This document shows, piece after piece, positions 9,261 through 18,550 of a DNA stretch of 64,000 nt. Source of the DNA: Anaeromicropila herbilytica. Its GTDB lineage: Bacteria > Bacillota > Clostridia > Lachnospirales > Lachnospiraceae. The translations under genes were made by a program, and so were the position numbers. Numbering within the stretch: position 1 is the stretch's first letter; every line of letters begins with the position of its first letter. The stretch spans positions 1,412,001 to 1,476,000 of the forward strand of contig NZ_AP024169.1 in the NCBI RefSeq assembly GCF_016591975.1. The letters are read 5' to 3'. A model generated the notes under the pieces. That model was not told where the DNA came from. It searched no databases and saw only the letters and a list, made by a program, of their open reading frames with translations.

Positions 9261-9698
9261 ATGAATAATATAGCTAAAACAACTGACACTTTTATTAATC
9301 TACAGGTATTTTTTGAAGAACCTTTTTTTATTGCAATATGCGAGAAACAAGAAGAAAATAAGCTTATGGTTAGTAAAATAGTGTTTGGTACAGAACCAAA
9401 AGATTTTGAGGTGCAAGAGATGATACTAAATCGATGGTATCAATTAAAGTTTAGTCCATCCCTTGAAGAAGAAATCAAACCAATCACTAGAATCAATCCG
9501 AAACGATTACAAAGAAATGTTAAAAAGCAATTAAGTGAGCTGGGGATTGGAACAAAATCGCAGCAAGCTTTAAAATTACTTCATGAGCAGAACAAGATTG
9601 ATCGAAAATCAAGAAGCCGTGAGCGGAAGGAAGAAATAAAAGAACGTCAATTTGAATTAAAGCAACAGAAAAAGAAAGAGAAGCATAGAGGCAGATAA
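9261..9698 (+). CDS. yjdF: YjdF family protein (DUF2992)
   Basis: The 145-residue protein follows the family pattern closely. It has an N-terminal beta part (LQVFFEEPFFIAICEKQEE), then KIVFGTEPKDFEVQEM, the INPKRLQRNVKKQL core, and a very basic, Lys/Glu-rich coiled tail ending in KKKEKHRGR. The biochemical function is unknown. Because the gene is behind a riboswitch that senses azaaromatics, a role in resistance to or use of such compounds is the usual inference. ATG 9261 lies 7 nt after AAGGAGG. The stop codon lies inside the terminator stem. Confidence 0.93.
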   Translation: MNNIAKTTDTFINLQVFFEEPFFIAICEKQEENKLMVSKIVFGTEPKDFEVQEMILNRWYQLKFSPSLEEEIKPITRINPKRLQRNVKKQLSELGIGTKSQQALKLLHEQNKIDRKSRSRERKEEIKERQFELKQQKKKEKHRGR

Positions 9699-9719
9699 CT
9701 GCCTTTATGCTTCTTTTTT
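9681..9719 (+). terminator. Terminator overlapping the 3' end of yjdF
   Basis: The stem AAGCATAGAGGCAG / CTGCCTTTATGCTT with loop ATAA is followed by TTTTTT. The yjdF stop codon (9696-9698) lies within the loop region. Confidence 0.9.
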
Positions 9720-9995
9720 CGTCAAAAAATGAGTATAATAAAAAAAAACAAATGTTTTCAGAATATTCAAAGTTTGAACAAACATTTTTCACAATTAATT
9801 GGTATGATTATAAAATAAATATAATAAAATTACAGAAATATACACTTGAAAAGTAAGACAAATCCATGGTATTAAAGTATTGTAGATGTAATGACTAATT
9901 TTTTATATTGAAATAAATGTATATTTATGAAAAAGGTGTAATCTTGTGACCTATTACGGTAAATGTGAGCAAGCGAGGTAGAAATGGAGGTATCT

Positions 9996-10991
9996 ATGCT
10001 TCTAAATAAACAAAAAGATCAAGTGAAACAGAGTGTTATAAACTCTGATAACTCAAGTCAAGCGATTGCGTATGAGAGAACATTTTATGCATTAGGAACT
10101 AAAAATAGCATTAAAATATTAGAAATTAAAAATGAGCAAGCTCTAGATCAAGCAGTTCAGCGTGTTCTTGAAATTGATCAAAAAATGTCTGCATATAACG
10201 AAGATAGTGATATATCAAAAATTAGAAAAAATGCAGGTAAGGGTTATGTGACAGTAGATAAAGATACTTATACTCTAATAAAAAAATCAGTTCAATATTC
10301 GAAGGATTTTAACGGTGCATTTGATATTACCATACGCCCATTGATTGAATTATGGGGGATTAATAAAAAAGGAGATTATATCCCAAGCACTAGTGAAATT
10401 AAAAAAGTTCTCCCTCTTGTGGATTATAAGGATATATCATTTCGAAATCTAAGTAAAAGTATAGCATTAAAGAAAGAAAATCAAGCAATTGATTTAGGTG
10501 GAATAGCAAAGGGATATGCTGCTGATGAGGTATGTAGAATTCTAAAAGAAAATGGAGTAAATAGTGCAATTATTAACTTAGGAGGGAATATCATAACTCT
10601 TGGTAAGAAAATAGATGGAACACCATTTCGAATCGGAATTCAAAATCCAATGAGTAGAACTGGTGATATTATTGGAACATTAAATGTTACAGATAAAACA
10701 ATCGTAACCTCTGGTAGTAATGAGAGATTCTTTATTAAAGATGGGGTAAGGTACCATCACCTTCTGAATCCAAGAACAGGAATGCCAGCTAGAAGTGGAT
10801 TACTTAGTGTTACGGTAATATGTAACAAATCCATAGAAGCAGATGCTTTAAGCACTGCAATATTTATTCAAGGAATGGAGAGAGGAAGAAAGCTTCTTAA
10901 AGATAAAAAGGCGGAGGCCATTTTTATTCATGAGGATTTATCCGCTCTAGTAACAGAGGGTCTAAAAGACAATTTTCAATTAAGAATGTAA
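9996..10991 (+). CDS. apbE: FAD:protein FMN transferase (ApbE family)
   Basis: ATG 9996 is chosen because TGGAGG (9985-9990) sits 5 nt upstream; the ATG at 9984 overlaps that site. The product has 331 residues. Motifs include GAFDITIRP, IDLGGIAKGYAADE, INLGGN, HHLLNPRTGMPA and EADALSTA. The enzyme transfers FMN to the Thr of a DxxSGAT motif. The next gene encodes a protein with two such motifs, so the pair is a flavinylation module. Many ApbE proteins are exported lipoproteins, but no signal peptide or lipobox is visible, and a stop codon at 9960 rules out a longer N-terminus. Confidence 0.95.
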   Translation: MLLNKQKDQVKQSVINSDNSSQAIAYERTFYALGTKNSIKILEIKNEQALDQAVQRVLEIDQKMSAYNEDSDISKIRKNAGKGYVTVDKDTYTLIKKSVQYSKDFNGAFDITIRPLIELWGINKKGDYIPSTSEIKKVLPLVDYKDISFRNLSKSIALKKENQAIDLGGIAKGYAADEVCRILKENGVNSAIINLGGNIITLGKKIDGTPFRIGIQNPMSRTGDIIGTLNVTDKTIVTSGSNERFFIKDGVRYHHLLNPRTGMPARSGLLSVTVICNKSIEADALSTAIFIQGMERGRKLLKDKKAEAIFIHEDLSALVTEGLKDNFQLRM

Positions 10992-11069
10992 AGTTTCAAT
11001 TCTATCTTATATTCAATGTTAATTTTTTTTAATTACCTATAAAAAGTATAATCGAAAGGATGTATTTGT

Positions 11070-12740
11070 ATGAAGAAAGCAAAGAAATTATCAATTGTAG
11101 CAATAAGCAGAGCATTTATACAAGTTTTATGTTTTGTTTTTCTACCGTCACTATATATTAGTGCATTAATGGGAGTAAAAGAGCTGTATCTAGCAGCTAT
11201 ACATAATGAATTTAGTGCGAACATAATTACAGATTTAATTCCACTAATAGCAACCGTTCCACTGACAATATTATTAGGACGATTTTTCTGTGGTTGGATG
11301 TGTGCATTTGGTTCCTTTACAGATTTTATTTATAAAGTGTCCAGTCAATTTGTAACTAAGAAAAAATTAAAGGAAGAAATTGATGGAGCATTAAAATATG
11401 TAAAGTATGGGATTCTTGTACTTATTATTATGGTAATCTGGAGTCTTAATGTCACTGTTTTTAGCAGTTCAAGTCCTTGGGATGTATTTGGAATGCTATT
11501 TACAGTAGGTAAATTACCAGATTTATCATATGTTATATCATACTTAACCGTAGGATTTGTACTATTTATTGCAATTATAATTGCTTCTGTATTTGTAGAA
11601 AGATTCTTTTGTAGGTACCTATGTCCTATGGGTGCAATCTTTGGATTAACATCATTATTAAGGATTGGAAAGATAAGAAAACCTACAGATGGTTGTGGAA
11701 AATGTAGAATATGTACGAATAATTGTGCAATGGGTATTCCTTTATACAAATATGATGAAGTAAGCAGCCCAGAATGTATTAACTGTATGAAATGTGTATC
11801 TTCCTGTCCAAGAAATAATACTTCATATTCAGTAGCGAAAAAAGATGTTCGTCCACTTATGGCAGGATGTGTATCCTTTGCTGTGATGACAGGTATCTAT
11901 TATGTTGGTAACATTACTGCATCAGCCAATGGAGGGAATACTACAATTAGCTCAACCTCTACAAACAATGCAAATAGTTTATATAATGATGGAACTTATG
12001 AAGGTAGTGGTACTGGTTTCCGTGGACAAACAACTACAGTGAATGTTACAGTAAAAAGTGGTGCGATAACAAATATTGAAACAGTAACTACGGGAGATGA
12101 CGGGGACTTCTATAATAGAGCATTTAATGGTGTTACAAGTGATATTATTAGTAGTCAATCAACAGATGTGGATTCAGTTTCAGGGGCTACTTATAGTAGT
12201 AATGGAATTATGGAAGCAGTTGCAAATGCATTAGAAAGTGCAAAAACAGGAAGCAATAGCAGTCAATCAACTGATAGCAACGCAACGAGCAATGATTCAA
12301 GTAGCAGTACTTCAAGTAACACAGAAGATTCTAGCAATGGGTATGGCCGTGTGGGCCATAAAGGTCAAAGATCTGATGATTCAAAAGAATTTAATAATAG
12401 CCAAGATGCGGATGTTAGCAACAACGATGCTAACTCAAGCAGTAAAAGTTCTTCCTCATCTACAGCTGAATATACAGATGGAACATATGAAGGTAGCGGG
12501 ACTGGTTTTAGAGGAGCAACTACAACGTTAAAAGTAACCGTATCTAAAGGTAAAATCTCTGATATTAGTGTAGAATCATATGGTGACGATGCACAATTTT
12601 TTGAGAGTGCATATGATACAGTAACACAAGAAATTATTTCCGAACAGTCAACAAACGTTGATTCTGTATCAGGTGCAACTTATAGTAGTAATGGTATTAT
12701 GGAAGCAGTTGCAGATGCTCTTAATAGCGCTACAAAATAA
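11070..12740 (+). CDS. Membrane 4Fe-4S protein with two C-terminal FMN-binding domains
   Basis: The 556-residue protein has four TM segments (about residues 13-180) of the NapH/NosR type with CGWMCAFG and CRYLCPMG motifs. Two 4Fe-4S clusters follow: C209, C212, C215, C219 and C236, C239, C242, C246. A fifth TM (about 264-283) leads to two FMN-binding domains that start near 307 and 470, joined by a Ser/Asn-rich linker. Each domain ends in DSVSGATYSS, with Thr374 and Thr537 as predicted covalent FMN sites. The TM count places the clusters inside and the flavins outside. It should pass electrons across the membrane, as in flavin-based extracellular electron transfer. It lies 79 bp after apbE, probably in one operon. 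Confidence 0.92.
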   Translation: MKKAKKLSIVAISRAFIQVLCFVFLPSLYISALMGVKELYLAAIHNEFSANIITDLIPLIATVPLTILLGRFFCGWMCAFGSFTDFIYKVSSQFVTKKKLKEEIDGALKYVKYGILVLIIMVIWSLNVTVFSSSSPWDVFGMLFTVGKLPDLSYVISYLTVGFVLFIAIIIASVFVERFFCRYLCPMGAIFGLTSLLRIGKIRKPTDGCGKCRICTNNCAMGIPLYKYDEVSSPECINCMKCVSSCPRNNTSYSVAKKDVRPLMAGCVSFAVMTGIYYVGNITASANGGNTTISSTSTNNANSLYNDGTYEGSGTGFRGQTTTVNVTVKSGAITNIETVTTGDDGDFYNRAFNGVTSDIISSQSTDVDSVSGATYSSNGIMEAVANALESAKTGSNSSQSTDSNATSNDSSSSTSSNTEDSSNGYGRVGHKGQRSDDSKEFNNSQDADVSNNDANSSSKSSSSSTAEYTDGTYEGSGTGFRGATTTLKVTVSKGKISDISVESYGDDAQFFESAYDTVTQEIISEQSTNVDSVSGATYSSNGIMEAVADALNSATK

Positions 12741-12813
12741 GAGTTAGAAGAGATAGAATCTATAACATCTAGATAAATAGAATTTGGTTTCAGAATAATA
12801 GAATAGATAAAAA

Positions 12814-12880
12814 GGGAGTGCAATAAACAATACCAAAAGTTCAGAAAGAGCTTTCTATTGATGTATACACTTCCTTTTTT
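12814..12880 (+). terminator. Probable terminator after the flavoprotein gene
   Basis: GGGAGTG (12814-12820) can pair with CACTTCC (12868-12874), and an inner AGAAAG/CTTTCT hairpin sits between them; a TTTTTT run follows. The rest of the 338 bp gap to the next gene is AT-rich with nothing else recognised. Confidence 0.55.
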
Positions 12881-13078
12881 CTTTTAAATAAAAATTTTAA
12901 TATAAGAAATAGCTTGCGTAATAATCGCGATGAAGATATTATATTAGTATAGTCAATAAACTAAAATGGAAATAACAGTAGAAGTTTATTGGTGAATATA
13001 GAAATTAAGTTTATATAATTAGTTTATTATGAAAAAAACAAGGTTACAGTGTATAGATTACAAAATGGAGGAAATAAT

Positions 13079-14056
13079 ATGTATAGATGGGGAATATTGG
13101 CAACAGGTGGTATAGCAAGTACATTTGCAAAAGCACTAAATTACGTAGAGGATGCTACACTTTATGCGGTAGCTTCAAGAAATCAAAAGAAAGCAAATGA
13201 GTTTGCAGAAGAATATGGCATAGAAAAAGCATACGATTCCTATGAAAAACTAGTTCAGGATGAGAAAGTAGATATCATCTACATAGCAACGCCAATGAAT
13301 TGTCATTATGATAATGTGAAATTATGTTTAGAACATGGTAAAAATGTGCTTTGCGAAAAAGCGATAACTATAAATGCAAAACAACTAGAAGAATTAATTA
13401 CATTAGCAAAAGAAAAAGATGTATTCTTCATGGAAGCCATGTGGACGAAATGCTTGCCAGCATTTCAAAAAGCTAAGGAATGGATTAAAGAAGGAAAGAT
13501 TGGTAAGGTACAGATGATTAAGGCTGATTTTTGCAATCAGGTTCCATACCAAGAGGAAAGTAGATTATTTCGTAAGGATCTTGGCGGAGGTGCTATCCTA
13601 GATTTAGGGGTATATCCGATTTCTTTTGCAACTTCTTTTTTAGGAACGAGGCCAAATAGAATTATTAGTAATGCACGTATGGGACAATCGGAAGTTGATT
13701 TTGATTGTGGCATCATGCTTCAATATGATAATGCATTTGCTATTTTATCATGTGGATTTGATATATTATGTAATAATAATGCTACCATTATTGGAAGTGA
13801 AGGTACAATAAGTTTTGGAGATTGGTTCTTTACAACTCCTAATGTTAATTTATATAATAGTAAATTGGAGTTAATTGAAGAAGTATCCCTTCCACATGAA
13901 TGTAATGGTTATGAATATGAGATAATGGAAGTACATCGATGCTTAGGGAATAAACAAAAAGAAAGTACTTTGATTCCTCTATCAGATACTCTGGATATTA
14001 TGAAGATTATGGACCAATGTAGAAAAGATTGTGGTCTAGTATATCCAGAAGAATAG
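13079..14056 (+). CDS. Gfo/Idh/MocA family NAD(P)-dependent oxidoreductase
   Basis: The protein has 325 residues from ATG 13079, which follows ATGGAGG. A GTG at 13049 in frame lies upstream of the ribosome binding site and is rejected. The Rossmann nucleotide-binding start is WGILATGGIASTFAKAL. The conserved CEKAI (EKP-like) motif supplies the catalytic Lys. GGGAILDLGVYPI matches the second-domain signature of the family. Such enzymes oxidise or reduce sugars and inositols; trans-1,2-dihydrobenzene-1,2-diol dehydrogenase-like members look closest. The substrate cannot be told from the sequence. The HPr-like gene follows 43 bp later and may be co-transcribed. Confidence 0.92.
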   Translation: MYRWGILATGGIASTFAKALNYVEDATLYAVASRNQKKANEFAEEYGIEKAYDSYEKLVQDEKVDIIYIATPMNCHYDNVKLCLEHGKNVLCEKAITINAKQLEELITLAKEKDVFFMEAMWTKCLPAFQKAKEWIKEGKIGKVQMIKADFCNQVPYQEESRLFRKDLGGGAILDLGVYPISFATSFLGTRPNRIISNARMGQSEVDFDCGIMLQYDNAFAILSCGFDILCNNNATIIGSEGTISFGDWFFTTPNVNLYNSKLELIEEVSLPHECNGYEYEIMEVHRCLGNKQKESTLIPLSDTLDIMKIMDQCRKDCGLVYPEE

Positions 14057-14070
14057 AAAGTATATTGTAT

Positions 14071-14085
14071 GTCGCCAAAGGCGAC
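14071..14085 (+). other. Perfect 6 bp hairpin between two genes
   Basis: GTCGCC AAA GGCGAC lies in the gap between the oxidoreductase stop and the HPr-like start. No T-run follows, so it is not a typical terminator. It could be an RNA-processing or stability element. Confidence 0.5.
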
Positions 14086-14099
14086 TGATGGGAGATTTT

Positions 14100-14324
14100 A
14101 TGGATTATAAGATTAAGTTAAATACACCTGAGGATGTTAATGAATTTGTTAAAGCTGCAAATGAGTGTGATTTTGATGTTGATATTTCATACAATCGATT
14201 TATTGTAGATGCTAAATCGATTTTGGGTGTTTTGTGTTTAAATCTAAGACAATCATTGAAGGTATCAGCTCAAAGTAGAGATATACAATTTGAAGAGTTT
14301 CTAAAGAAATATGAAGTAGCATAA
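14100..14324 (+). CDS. HPr-like protein without the phosphorylatable histidine
   Basis: The protein has 74 residues from ATG 14100, which sits after GGGAG; the in-frame ATG at 14088 overlaps that site. Size and pattern fit the HPr fold. The segment AKSILGVLCLNL matches the region around regulatory Ser46 of HPr. The whole protein has no histidine, so it cannot accept phosphate from enzyme I at the usual site. This recalls Crh of Bacillus, which acts only through its Ser in carbon catabolite control. A regulatory role is inferred, not shown. Confidence 0.75.
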   Translation: MDYKIKLNTPEDVNEFVKAANECDFDVDISYNRFIVDAKSILGVLCLNLRQSLKVSAQSRDIQFEEFLKKYEVA

Positions 14325-14404
14325 AAATAAGGATTAATAAATATCCAGTTAATAAGCAGAGAAATTTAATGTTAGAAAAGTACCAAATGTTATGAAATTA
14401 ATAA

Positions 14405-14432
14405 AAGGTGCTGATACATGAGTCAGCACCTT
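14405..14432. terminator. Bidirectional terminator between converging genes
   Basis: The stem AAGGTGCTGA / TCAGCACCTT with an 8-base loop lies between the HPr-like gene and the minus-strand GGDEF-EAL gene. A-rich and T-rich flanks suit both directions. Confidence 0.8.
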
Positions 14433-14481
14433 ACTTTTATGTACGAATCTTAGGATAATATTATAACACAATTCAGTTACT

Positions 14482-17016
14482 TTAACCTTCGAGATACAGC
14501 CTAATATCTTTTGAATTTAATGGTTTGCTAAAGAGGTATCCTTGAATACGGTCGCATTTATATTGTTCTAGAATATCTAACTGGTTATTATCCTCAACAC
14601 CTTCTGCAATTACATGTATATTTAGGTTATGAGCAAGTCTGATAATGGTTTCGGCAATATATGTATCTTTTTTATTAGCAGCGATATTATCAATAAATGA
14701 TTTATCTATTTTTAGCGTATTAATTGGCATCTTTGTAAGATAATTCAACGAAGAATAGCCTGTACCAAAATCATCTAAGGCAATTTTAACTCCAAGCGTT
14801 TGAAAATTTTTAAATAATGTTGCTGCATCATACATAGAGTAAAGTAAAGAAGATTCTGTAATCTCAAGTTCAAGACATTCTGGAGGTAATTCTGTTTGAT
14901 CAAGTACATCAGCTAAAGTTGTAAAGAATCCAGCACGATTCAGTTGAATGGAGGAAATATTTACTGATACTGTCACAGGAACTCCAGATTCATCAATTAA
15001 ATTTTTAGTAAATTGGCAAGCTTCTCGTAATGCCCATGCGCCAAGATCTACTATTAACCCACTATCTTCTGCAATTGGTATAAATTCAGTAGGAGATAGG
15101 ATACCTAGAGTCTTACTTTGAATTCTCATAAGAGCTTCATATCCTATGATTTCTTTGCTTATAATTGATACTTGTGGTTGATACATTAAGAATACTTCAT
15201 GATTTTCAATCGCATGGCGTAACACCTCAAGAATTTCAGCGCTTCGGCTCAATTCATCTTGCATACTTTTATTAAATAGAGTAACTTTATTTCTACCAGT
15301 ATCTTTCGATTTGTACATAGCAATATCAGCATTTTTAATTAATGTTTTTGAAGTGGTTCCATTTTCAGGATAGATTGCAATTCCAATACTCATGGAGATA
15401 TATACTAATTTTTTATGAAGTGTAAGAGGATTTTTAAATTCATTTAATATATCATTAGCGAATGTAATTGCTTGCTCGGAGGAGTCGATATTCTCGCGAA
15501 AGATTAAGAATTCATCGCCTCCTGCTCTAGCTAGAATATCATTATTCGTCATTAATGAATTTAATCTTGCAGAAGTCTCAGCTAATAGGCGATCGCCGTA
15601 ATCATGTCCTAAGGTATCATTAATTGTTTTGAAATTATCTAGATCAATAAAGAATACCGCATGATGGGTATTATTAATATTTCGTAAAAGTGTTTGATTA
15701 ATCCGATTATGAAAGGTTAATTTATTAGGTAGTTTGGTAAGTGTATCATGGTATGCAAGATATTCAATCTGTTCATAATTAGTACGTAGTTCTTCTTCTT
15801 TATCCACAAGAGTTTGATGCATCTCTCTAAGATCATTATAGTTAGTTTTGATAATATGTATCATCTGATTGAAGCTTTTACTAAGCTCTCCAATCTCATT
15901 ATCAGATACAATATCGGATTTTACATCAAGATTGCCATGGGCTGCCTGCTGAATAATATCCTTTAATTTAATAATGGGTTTGGTGTAAGTATTCGTTATC
16001 TTCGAACTTACTATGTAGATGAGCAAGTAGGTACACATTAATATGATAATTAGCTTCAGCAAGATCTTATATTGAACGTCTATAGGAATTGTAGATTCCT
16101 TTTGTACTACATAAGCCCAGTCATTATCTTTAAGAATAGAATAAGCATAAAGATAAGTTCTATTGTTTGTTTTATAAGATATTATATTATTATTAGAATT
16201 TCTATTTGAACTAGAAGTAGATATATTTTTGGCTTTCAAAAGTTTTCTGACAAGTATGCTATAGTTTGAACTATTTGAATCATTATTAAGAGTATAATTT
16301 AGTTTGTTATTCTTATTTGAGGATATATTGATGTGGAATATGGATTGCGTAGCATAGTTAAAAAAAAGCATAGAATTATTTTGGGTTGATTGGAAAAATG
16401 AATCAAAATAATGGATATCAAGGTTTAAAATAAGGTATCCTAGGATTGTATCATGATTTTCATTTAGGATAGGATAGCCTATTAGCAAAGTATCAGATTT
16501 TGTAGATGCTTTACTAACATGTGTTGGTAGAGACAATCCAATTTTTTTAGTTTGTTTCATATTATTAAGTAGAAGAGATTCATTCTTTTCCACTTTATTA
16601 TTAATATTTGAATCATAAGAACTAATTCCGTTACAACTGATTAGTTTGGTACACTCCGAATTATATAGGTCTATTTTCCTATAGAATGGGCATAATTTTA
16701 CCAGGCTTATCAATGAATTTTCAACTTCCTTTGTTCTGTTTATGGTAGATGGCAACTTATTAATGTTTGAGGATATTTGATTTTTAAGAAGAATAACCAC
16801 TTCATTTATTTGGGATAAGGAGTATAGATCCTCCTCAATATTATTTATGGAATTAAAGAAATTATTGGAATTGGATGCGGATATGGATTTCATTTCTTCC
16901 TTTTCTGAATTGGTAAGTGAATGCGCAACTATTTCCGTTGAAAAGTATCCGAAGATTATGATAGGTATTGTTACAAAAATAAATAAAGTAAAGCGTAATA
17001 TTTTTTTAATTGACAT
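14482..17016 (-). CDS. Diguanylate cyclase/phosphodiesterase with extracellular sensor, HAMP, GGDEF and EAL domains
   Basis: The 844-residue protein has an N-terminal TM, an extracellular sensor of about 280 residues (Cache-like), a second TM near 315-340 and a HAMP domain (near TKPIIKLKDIIQ). The GGDEF domain keeps ARAGGDEFLIF and so looks able to make cyclic di-GMP. The inhibitory-site RxxD is TNND, so the Arg is missing. The EAL domain keeps YEALMRI, LEITESSLL, DDFGTGYSS, the KIDKSFI Lys and AEGVED, so phosphodiesterase activity is also likely. Which activity dominates cannot be read from the sequence. AAGGGAG precedes the start. The gene is monocistronic. Confidence 0.95.
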   Translation of the reverse strand: MSIKKILRFTLFIFVTIPIIIFGYFSTEIVAHSLTNSEKEEMKSISASNSNNFFNSINNIEEDLYSLSQINEVVILLKNQISSNINKLPSTINRTKEVENSLISLVKLCPFYRKIDLYNSECTKLISCNGISSYDSNINNKVEKNESLLLNNMKQTKKIGLSLPTHVSKASTKSDTLLIGYPILNENHDTILGYLILNLDIHYFDSFFQSTQNNSMLFFNYATQSIFHINISSNKNNKLNYTLNNDSNSSNYSILVRKLLKAKNISTSSSNRNSNNNIISYKTNNRTYLYAYSILKDNDWAYVVQKESTIPIDVQYKILLKLIIILMCTYLLIYIVSSKITNTYTKPIIKLKDIIQQAAHGNLDVKSDIVSDNEIGELSKSFNQMIHIIKTNYNDLREMHQTLVDKEEELRTNYEQIEYLAYHDTLTKLPNKLTFHNRINQTLLRNINNTHHAVFFIDLDNFKTINDTLGHDYGDRLLAETSARLNSLMTNNDILARAGGDEFLIFRENIDSSEQAITFANDILNEFKNPLTLHKKLVYISMSIGIAIYPENGTTSKTLIKNADIAMYKSKDTGRNKVTLFNKSMQDELSRSAEILEVLRHAIENHEVFLMYQPQVSIISKEIIGYEALMRIQSKTLGILSPTEFIPIAEDSGLIVDLGAWALREACQFTKNLIDESGVPVTVSVNISSIQLNRAGFFTTLADVLDQTELPPECLELEITESSLLYSMYDAATLFKNFQTLGVKIALDDFGTGYSSLNYLTKMPINTLKIDKSFIDNIAANKKDTYIAETIIRLAHNLNIHVIAEGVEDNNQLDILEQYKCDRIQGYLFSKPLNSKDIRLYLEG

Positions 17017-17231
17017 TGGTATCTCCCTTCAGAGGTGATTTATAACTTGTCTTCTTGAACATTCATTATAAGTAGAAGATTTAAAAAATTGTATATAAAT
17101 GTAAAGGTATAACACATTATACCAACAACGGTGGGATAATGCAATATATACTGTAAAAAAAAGGGAATAAATACCTATTTACTTTTGGAATATTAAAGTG
17201 ATTTTTTATATTTGCTTAATAAAAATATTAG

Positions 17232-17260
17232 TTGAAAAAACATTATATTGAAGTTATACT
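17232..17260 (+). promoter_or_regulatory. Promoter for tgt-yajC
   Basis: TTGAAA (17232-17237), a 17 bp spacer and TATACT (17255-17260) lie within the 373 bp gap between the divergent GGDEF-EAL and tgt genes. The leader to the tgt start would be about 120 nt. A GGTATA/TATACC hairpin at 17107-17124 is the only other structure seen in the gap. Confidence 0.6.
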
Positions 17261-17389
17261 TGTAATGTTAAGTTTATACGCAATAATAGAGGTAACCTAA
17301 TGAGCAATTAAGTGATTTCTTTGTTATGGACGAAAACCTTACGATTGTTTATAACGCATGAGTGGCACATGCTAAGGAATGGAGAAAAG

Positions 17390-18526
17390 ATGTACAAGTT
17401 AATAAACAGAGACGGTAATGCAAAACGTGGCGAGTTTAAGACTGTTCATGGTACGATTCAAACGCCAGTTTTTATGAACGTTGGTACTGCAGCAGCAATA
17501 AAAGGTGCAGTTTCAACAATGGATTTACAAGAGATGAAGACACAAGTAGAATTGTCAAATACGTATCACTTACATGTAAGACCAGGTGATCAAGTAGTTA
17601 AGAAACTTGGAGGACTTCATAAATTTATGAATTGGGATAAGCCAATCCTTACGGATTCAGGTGGATTTCAAGTATTTTCCCTTGCTGGTCTAAGAAAGAT
17701 TAAAGAAGAGGGAGTATATTTTAGTTCTCATATTGATGGTCATAAGATTTTTATGGGGCCAGAGGAAAGTATGCAGATTCAATCGAATCTTGCTTCTACA
17801 ATAGCAATGGCATTTGATGAATGTCCACCTCACCCAGCGACTAGAGAATATATGCAGAATTCAGTAGATCGTACAACAAGGTGGTTACTAAGGTGTAAGG
17901 CGGAGATGGATCGCTTGAATTCTTTAGAAGATACCATTAATAAGCATCAGATGCTTTTTGGTATTAACCAAGGTGGAACCTTTGAAGATATCCGTATTGA
18001 ACATGCAAAATTAATATCGGAGTTAGATCTTGATGGCTATGCATTAGGTGGATTAGCAGTAGGTGAGTCTCATGAAGAGATGTATCGAATTATTGAGGAG
18101 ACAGTTCCATATCTACCAATAGAGAAGCCTGTTTACTTAATGGGAGTTGGTACTCCAGCTAATATATTAGAAGCAGTAGATCGAGGAGTAGATTTCTTTG
18201 ACTGCGTATATCCTGCAAGAAATGGAAGACATGGTCATGCATATACGAACCAAGGTAAGATGAATCTAATGAATGCAAAGTATGAATTAGATGACAAACC
18301 GATAGAAGAAGGATGTAATTGTCCAGCATGTAAGCATTATAGCAGAGCATATATCAGACATCTATTAAAAGCAAAAGAAATGTTAGGATTAAGACTTATG
18401 GTAACTCATAATCTATATTTCTATAATAATATGATGGAAGAAATAAGAGATGCTATTGAGAATAATCGTTATAAAGAGTATAAAAAAGCAAAATTAGATG
18501 GCTTTTTAATAAATGATAAAAAATAA
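17390..18526 (+). CDS. tgt: Queuine tRNA-ribosyltransferase (tRNA-guanine transglycosylase)
   Basis: The 378-residue enzyme exchanges guanine-34 of GU(N)-anticodon tRNAs for the queuosine precursor preQ1. DSGGFQVFSL includes Asp89, the conserved general-acid position, and FFDCVYPARNGRHG includes Asp271, the expected nucleophile. The zinc site is the CNCPACKHY region plus a later His (VTHNLYFYNN). ATG 17390 follows GGAGA and gives the usual family length; the in-frame start at 17312 would add 26 unmatched residues. yajC follows 24 bp later, the usual tgt-yajC arrangement. Confidence 0.97.
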   Translation: MYKLINRDGNAKRGEFKTVHGTIQTPVFMNVGTAAAIKGAVSTMDLQEMKTQVELSNTYHLHVRPGDQVVKKLGGLHKFMNWDKPILTDSGGFQVFSLAGLRKIKEEGVYFSSHIDGHKIFMGPEESMQIQSNLASTIAMAFDECPPHPATREYMQNSVDRTTRWLLRCKAEMDRLNSLEDTINKHQMLFGINQGGTFEDIRIEHAKLISELDLDGYALGGLAVGESHEEMYRIIEETVPYLPIEKPVYLMGVGTPANILEAVDRGVDFFDCVYPARNGRHGHAYTNQGKMNLMNAKYELDDKPIEEGCNCPACKHYSRAYIRHLLKAKEMLGLRLMVTHNLYFYNNMMEEIRDAIENNRYKEYKKAKLDGFLINDKK

Positions 18527-18550
18527 TATAAGCATTTAGGAGGATTTATA

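Noticed and set aside
11988..12740. Long direct repeat within the flavoprotein gene as a mobile or recombination repeat
   Set aside because: It is explained by two homologous FMN-binding protein domains.
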